Both the position numbers and the translations under genes were made by a program. From NCBI GenBank assembly GCA_026119935.1, contig JALRMH010000012.1:558001-622000 (forward strand): DNA of 64,000 bases. Reading direction: 5' to 3'. This document shows, in pieces, positions 58,293-64,000 of the stretch. Source of the DNA: Endothia cerciana (Eukaryota > Ascomycota > Sordariomycetes > Diaporthales > Cryphonectriaceae). Numbering within the stretch: position 1 is the stretch's first letter; each line of letters opens with the position of its first letter. The notes below the pieces were generated by a model, which saw only the letters and a program-made list of their open reading frames with translations, did no database searches and was not told the origin of the DNA.

Positions 58293-60325
58293 CTAGCTTA
58301 CTAGAGGATCCGTTTCTCCAGGGAGCGAGTCGGGCTCCATGGTCGCGGGATCGCCCAGTTCGCTTGGCACGGTATGAAAGCTCAAGTCGCTGGAGGAAGC
58401 GTCTGCCCGCTGGTAAACGAAGTTGTCCACGTCCTTGATGTCAGGTCGCAGAGAGGGCAGGAAACCAGGCGCGTTGCCGGAGTCATGGGAGATCCAGTCC
58501 AGTGGCTCGCACTCGTTCTTGATCTTCTGTAGAGGCACCTTCGTCGTCTTGCCTGCTCTAGATGCCCCCTTGGTCGCCTTGAATGCCTTAGTGATCTCGT
58601 TCTTGGGCTTCGTGTCCTTCTTCGGCTGTCTGGACTTCCTCTTTGTCGTCTTCGGTGCCCTGTTGTCGTTGCCACCGGGAGCTGCACCGAAGCTCAGCGT
58701 GCTCTGCTTGGTCTTGCCCTTCGTGGGCGCTTTGTGAGGTAGGGGTGAGCCCTGGCGAGGGCTCGCGCTAGGGGTAGGCAGAGCTTCCACGACGACCTTG
58801 TCCACAAGCTTAGACTTGAGGTCAATATCATCGTCGGGTTTGAGTTTCGCATCACTGAAGTCAAGGCGGGAGCGCTTCTTGCCGTCAAGCACCACATCGA
58901 TCTTATCGCGGCTCAGACGCTGCTCGCACTGCTCCTCCTTCTCAGGCGAACCAGATACCATGTAATCTTTGTTGGGACCAAGATCCTCGCAATCCCAACG
59001 AGGAAGATCCAACAGACTGGCGATGTCGTCTGACTTGCCACGGACGACGAGATCCCACAGATCCTTCACATCAGGGTTTTGAGGCTCAGGATCCAAGTTG
59101 ATCCAAGCAGTGAACCCATCTCGCGTTGAGCGTGTCGCGCGGCACAACACTTGGACGATGCGTCTCACGCCTGGAATTTTAAGGCTTGTGCCCACGACAA
59201 TGACGGCGTCAGGGACTTTCTTGAGATCGGCCTCTGAGACACTCCCGATGGCATCACCATCAGGGTTGAACTCGTTGTAGAGGACCATCCGCGGCCTCAG
59301 CCGTCCAACGCCATGGCTCCGCTTTCCGGCGAATCTTGTGCGCACGTCATCCTGCTCCTTGCACAGCCCACACAGGGGAGGCTCCGCTCCCTGGAAGAGA
59401 TTGCCGTCGAACTTAGCGACGTGGTTGCACTTGGTGCACTGCATCTTCTCCAGCCCGCCGTGAACCTGGATGGTGACCGGCCAGGGCTTCTTCGGGGGCA
59501 GCGGTATGCTGGTCGCCAAGGGCTCGAGGGAGGTATCCAGACAGTCGACGTTCTGGGTGTACAGGCGCAGCAGGCGGCCCTCGTGTGCGATGGTGGCCAG
59601 CATGTGGTGGAAGGCGGTGGGCTTGGCCTCCTTCGTAAGGCGGGACAGGTCGCGGACCATCTTATGGAACTCCGCCGTGGACTTGTCGTCCTTGTAGACC
59701 GAGGCGTCGAAGAGGGCCTTGCCTCCGCCCTTGATCTTGTGCTTCTCCTTGAGCGTCCTGAAGAGCCCGTCGCTAGATCGGAAGTCGGGGACTAGGTCGT
59801 GGGCGTCAGCCACCATGCGCCCATGGGCATGTTGATCGGGGTGGGAGAGGGCCCGGGTGTAGACTTACTTCCTGCCGAGACAGAGATGCCAGCTCCGGCG
59901 ATGACGACAATCTTCTTCTTGGTGCGCAGGACATGCAGCAGACGGTCCAGGTGTAGCTCGCCGGCCTCGTCTCGGTTGCCGAGGTCCAGGTGCTCTGTGG
60001 CCCGGGGCTTGCGCTCGGCGATCCTGCGCCTCTTGGCGGGGGGCTGGCCGTCGGTGCGGACCTGGATCTCACCGACCTCGATGCTGTCTGGCAGCTTGAG
60101 GGGGGAGGCGCAGCCAGACTGGACAGCCGACGAGGAGGGCGAGGGGTATCGGCTTGATGCGTCCATGGTGGACGTATTGGCCGAGCCGGTCTGGGGTGGC
60201 AGTGAAGGTGATCGTGAGAGGGCCGACAGGGGAGACGAAGGGGACAGCATTGACGGCGTCGAGGCGAGGTCGGAGAGGGGCGAGGACGGGGTGGGCGAGG
60301 TGGTCTTCCAGGGGGGCATGTCCAT
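58293..60325 (-). CDS. hst4: Hst3/Hst4-class NAD-dependent histone deacetylase (sirtuin)
   Basis: Exons 60325..59869 and 59791..58293 (651 aa). I chose the ATG at 60325 because the longer frame upstream lacks an ATG. The 77-bp intron splits Ile153 between GAGISVSAG and PDFRSSDGLF, and splicing restores the NAD-binding motif. Catalytic His263 lies in QVHGGLEKMQ; the zinc Cys are 271, 274, 293 and 296; TQNVDCL and VVGTSLKIPG are present. The long Ser/Pro-rich N-terminus and basic C-terminal tail are typical of the Hst3/Hst4 class rather than Sir2. In yeasts this class removes H3K56 acetylation after S phase and protects genome stability. A PIP-box-like KQSTLSFG sequence sits in the tail. Nuclear localisation is expected. 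Confidence 0.93.
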
Positions 60326-61876
60326 CGTATGTAGCACCCACCCGAGGTGAGGTGTCTCCGGTGTGTCGAGAGCGCGTCGTGGTTTCCGTTGGGCCGCCCT
60401 CCGCTGGGGGTTTGGTGATGGGAGGGAAGAAGTACAGATGTACCTCAACCTCGCGCGAAGGGAGGAAAGAAGGTCCTGTGTTAAGATGGGGGAAAGGAGA
60501 GGCTGAGGTGGTGCGTCAGCAGGGGTTGGCGCCTGACAACCCTCTTCTAGGCCATTGTGCTAGCTTCTGCGAGGTTCTCTGCTTTTTATTGTCTGTCCCT
60601 GCTGTGCTTGCCGTTGTATGAACCAGGAGGTCTATTGTGTACAATCAGTGTCGTGGTGGGTGGGTGTGTGTGTAGCAAAGTAGAGGAGGACCCGGGACTG
60701 AGACCTTTTCTAAGATTGGGCGCAAAGCAGGAAACCGAGGGAGTGACAAGAGGTGAAAAGTAATAAGCCGCTAAGCTTGGGCCTGCAGGTTTGGGGCGGG
60801 CGGGTACTCTGCAGTCCTCATGCGCAGGGCAGTGTGCTTTGGTAGGGTACCCAATGTTGATTTGGCCCACCGTCAAGTCACCCGCATGCTGATGAGCCAA
60901 CGAGGCCTAGGGCGACAGCTTGAAGAGGAGGAACAGCGGCACGAGGACTACTGGTAGGGCAGCAGTAGTGAGGGCTGGCTACAGCCAAGCAACGAGGTTC
61001 CTTCGGGCGGACAAAGGGGGGGGTCGCCTGCTTTCATCCTCGACAATCGTCACATTGGGTTCTGCTGTTGGGCAACGTCTGAACCGGCACTTTTATCAAG
61101 TGCGCTTCCCAGAACTAAAGTGCACACATTGAGGGGATATAAAAGGAAAAAGAAAGGGGAAAAAGGAAAGGGGAAAAAATAATTCGGTCGTCGTCTCTCG
61201 TATCTTCCCAGACAGATCTCGCAACGGCCCCGAGGGGATCCTATGGATGGGCCGCGTCGAGGCTGAGGATGTACGTCCGTACTCCGTACCCTACATACCT
61301 CATCACGCATATTATGTACGGCGACCGCTGGAAACATGCAGTCGGTCGAGTCTGAAGTCAATCCGGGCCTGTTGGATCTGAATCTCGGCCAGCTTGGAAG
61401 GATGTTACGCTGCTCCGCCCGCAATGGTATGACTGCCTCGCTACTTCGTGTGTGGTAGTGCCATGCGGAGGGTAGCTTGAGCTTGAGTGGCCTGCCAGGA
61501 GTGAGTTCATCCATGAGGTTTCACGACGATTTTGTGTCGTTCGTCTTCTCCCCCTGGCCCTGGCCCCGGCCCCCCCTGGCAGGCTCCGCATGAACATGGG
61601 GGCTCGCGGTTGCCGGGAGACGCGTGCTGTGGGGGCTGGAGCGGTTCCATTTTTGGAAGAGAGGTCTGCAGCGGGTGCGGTAGTGCGCCAGGCTCTGGCA
61701 CGAGCTGGGTCGTGGCTGGGTGGTCCGAGCTTGCTACTGACCGATTTGATCCAACGCTTACCTCAGCATGGGATATTATCTTCTGTTCCCTAAACTATTC
61801 ATTACATGCTGCTTGGACTATACTCATCCTAACGTTTCGGATACCATGATGGATGGGATGACGACCATAGTCGTGC
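60326..61876. other. Intergenic region: HST4 promoter and 3' flank of the second P450
   Basis: No supported gene. It contains GT-rich DNA at about 60655-60672, an A/G-rich stretch at about 61138-61180 and GC-rich short ORFs with no family features. Confidence 0.5.
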
Positions 61877-63851
61877 TCACGCCGGTTTGCCGCTCCTCGC
61901 CTTCACCCGCACGGGAAATCCATCCTTGATGTGCCCCGTGATATCGCCCACATTCATGACTGGGTAGGCCTTCTCCCCAAACGCCTCAGGCGCGTCAGCT
62001 GGGTACGCCGGTTCAAATTCAAGGTCCCGCAGCGTCATGGCCAGGATGGCCCGCAGCTCGAGCTGCGCCAGCTCCTGCCCGATACAGTTCCGCGGGCCCA
62101 GCTCGAACGGCCGCCACGTGTTCTTGCGCGGGTGCAGCGGGTCGCCCTCCTTCGCCAGCCACCGCTCGGGGAGGAACTCGTCCGCCCTCGCCCAGTAATC
62201 TGGGTGTTGGTGCGTCGCGGTGCTGGCGGCCAGGACGAGAAAGCCGTCCGTGGGGTAGATCTTCCCGGTGTCCGGGTGCGTCAGGACGAATTCGGGGCCG
62301 CCCACGCGCACGGTCGCCCCCGGCGGGTAGAGCCGCAGGGTTTCTTTGACCACGGCTTGCGTGTATGGCATTGCGTTGAGCAGGTTGGGGTTTTCTGTCA
62401 GTCGCGCGAAGGCCTGCGAGGGGTCGGGACCGAGGACCTCGTCGTGCTCGGCGCGGACCTTAGCCAGCACGGCTGGGTCGCGGTACAGCCGGCTGTAGGC
62501 GAAAGATAGGGTAGACGCTGTGGTGTCGTGTCCGGCAAAGATAAATATCTTGAGCTGAGATATGGCAATTTCCAGGAATTCAGGGTCGACCCCCCGCGGT
62601 TTTCCTGCGACGAAGGTCTGCTGTTGGACCTCGGACCTGTAGGCCTTGACGGCGAGGTCGTTGATTGTTTTAACACGCGAGACCTCACCTTTATCGAACT
62701 TGGAAATGCCATCCTCGATCAGCGGGGTAAGGAAGTTCTTCATCTTGCGGTTGTTGTTCCACAGTATAAGGGGCCGGAGGGGAAAGTTCTCCTTCATCCT
62801 ATTGGCAAGGCTGTAATCACAAGTGAGCCACCAAACCTGGTGTGATAGTACAAGTCAGCCGTGGTCTCCACTCCGGCAGCGTAATCACCTCATACCTGAT
62901 TCTGCAGTATCTTCACAAACTCGATCGATTGAGTCTGGCTGTGCAGCCGTAAACCCCTGGGTGGTGAGCGTCAGCGGAGCCACTCCCCGTTTCGCACGAG
63001 GGACCTCACAATGCAGCACGGCAGATCACGTCGACAGTCGCCTTCTGGACTGTCTGCTCCATGTTGATGATCTGACCCGACAGGCTGGCCTGTATGAATA
63101 CCTCTTTGAGCACCTGGATCTCCTCAAGAAAGGCAGGTAGCAGCGCGGTCAGATTCTTGCTCGAGAATCCCTGTGGGGTTCTTGTCAGTCAGTGTACCCG
63201 GGGACGTGAGGGTGCACGAGGCTGCAGCTCAATGCTGGCACGTACTGGATTGAAAACACTCCGCCAAGTCCTCCACTCCCGACCCTCCATCGTTACCAGA
63301 TCGCGCAAGCCTGTCAGAGGGCCTAGCTCTCGGGCTACCATATCTGCTTTGGGCAGCTGTGTCTCCTGCGTGAACTGTGCAATGATGTCTGGGTGGTGGA
63401 CCATGAGCATCGCGCTGCCGAATGGCCATGTGTCTATATATACGAGGCCACTGGCGCAGGCCTCGGGGTATGCCTTGGTCAGGACATGAGAAACACCAAG
63501 TTTGGTGCTTGGATACGGACGTCAGCAGTTGCTTTGAGATTCCGAGAGCCAAATCACCTTACTAGTCTCGCGGGTAAGGGGCAAGTGCCTTGCCCACTTG
63601 TATCAAATGGCCGAAAAGAAACGAGTGAGGGAGGATCGGCTGTGATCCCCATCAGTTTGGACTCGATCCTGAAGCAGACAACCGGAAGGGGCACTCACAA
63701 CATCATACTGCCTCATTATCGTTCGAAATCTCGTCCTCACTTGATAGAGACGCACCAGGAACATGACCAAGCCAGCGAGTGCCGCGATCCCAAGCGACCA
63801 GCCCAGCAGGGCGGCGCTGGGCTCGTACCGACCATTCCACGGGAAAGCCAT
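61877..63851 (-). CDS. Cytochrome P450 monooxygenase
   Basis: Six exons: 63851..63699, 63639..63563, 63507..63246, 63170..63010, 62956..62896 and 62836..61877 (557 aa). An N-terminal hydrophobic helix (about residues 12-35) suggests an ER anchor. Landmarks are an I-helix FAGHDTTAST, K-helix KETLRLYPP, FLPERW and the heme loop FELGPRNCIG with Cys489. Splicing restores PYPRDYTKLG, SVFNPGFSS and RAALGLRLHSQT, which are typical P450 segments, so the model is well supported. It is unlike the first P450 in intron pattern and sequence, so it is not a recent duplicate. Substrate unknown. It lies near the window edge, so any cluster partners upstream of its start are out of view. Confidence 0.92.
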
Positions 63852-64000
63852 TGGGTTGTGTCGAGTTTGCCAGGCTCAGCACGAATGGCTAAGTGTCCTG
63901 GGCACGGGATAGTTCTTGTATGCGCGACCGAGCACAGCCCTTAGTGAATCCTTCGGGTCCACAGGGTATACCGGAGCTGAACAGCGACAGCCGGGGTTTC
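63852..64000. other. Upstream flank of the second P450
   Basis: Only 149 bp remain; probably P450 leader and core promoter. Nothing else can be supported. Confidence 0.4.

Overview
This is a 64 kb nuclear window from a filamentous ascomycete, most likely a Sordariomycete-type Pezizomycotina. The evidence is short introns (about 48-180 bp) with GTAAGT-like donors, CTGAC/CTAAC branch sites and CAG/TAG acceptors, GC-rich coding DNA, and single-copy fungal genes (SSK2-type MAPKKK, SLD3, TRS65, PRP40, RLI1, CHD1, HST4-type sirtuin) next to P450, SDR and ABC-transporter genes. No prokaryotic, viral or transposon gene was found. I rebuilt exon structures by hand; in every model the exon lengths sum to a multiple of three and the joins restore conserved protein motifs.

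Layout. (1) 1-11.1 kb, plus strand: the 3' part of an MBD4-like mismatch DNA glycosylase with an N-terminal array of C2H2-like fingers, a YghA-like short-chain dehydrogenase, and a full-length ABCC/MRP-type ABC transporter in six exons. (2) 11.8-29.4 kb, accessory and gene-poor: a minus-strand Cys-rich orphan protein, then about 8.3 kb of simple-sequence DNA, an intronless Myb/SANT-like gene, 3.2 kb more of non-coding DNA, and a minus-strand cytochrome P450. (3) 29.4-60.3 kb, a housekeeping block: SSK2 (-) / SLD3 (+) divergent, TRS65 (-) / PRP40 (+) divergent, RLI1 (-) / CHD1 (+) divergent, and an HST4-like sirtuin (-) convergent with CHD1. (4) 61.9-63.9 kb: a six-exon minus-strand P450.

How the genes relate. 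SLD3 (origin firing), CHD1 (nucleosome spacing) and the Hst3/Hst4-class sirtuin (H3K56 deacetylation in yeasts) all act around replication and chromatin. TRS65, PRP40 and RLI1 serve Golgi traffic, splicing and ribosome recycling. SSK2 heads the HOG osmostress MAPK branch. These are neighbours, not an operon-like system. The two P450s, the SDR and the ABC transporter are too scattered to be called a secondary-metabolite cluster.

The most notable structures are: a phase-1 intron exactly at a zinc-finger repeat boundary in the MBD4-like gene; a 12-nt micro-exon in RLI1 coding part of its first Fe-S motif; a GC-AG intron in PRP40 and decayed tandem copies of its C-terminal coding tail in the 3' flank; a predicted uORF ending 2 nt before the CHD1 start; upstream ATGs around the SLD3 start; a perfect CGG-N10-CCG hairpin between SSK2 and SLD3; and the 8 kb repeat-dense desert with many G/C homopolymers clustering near 12 nt.
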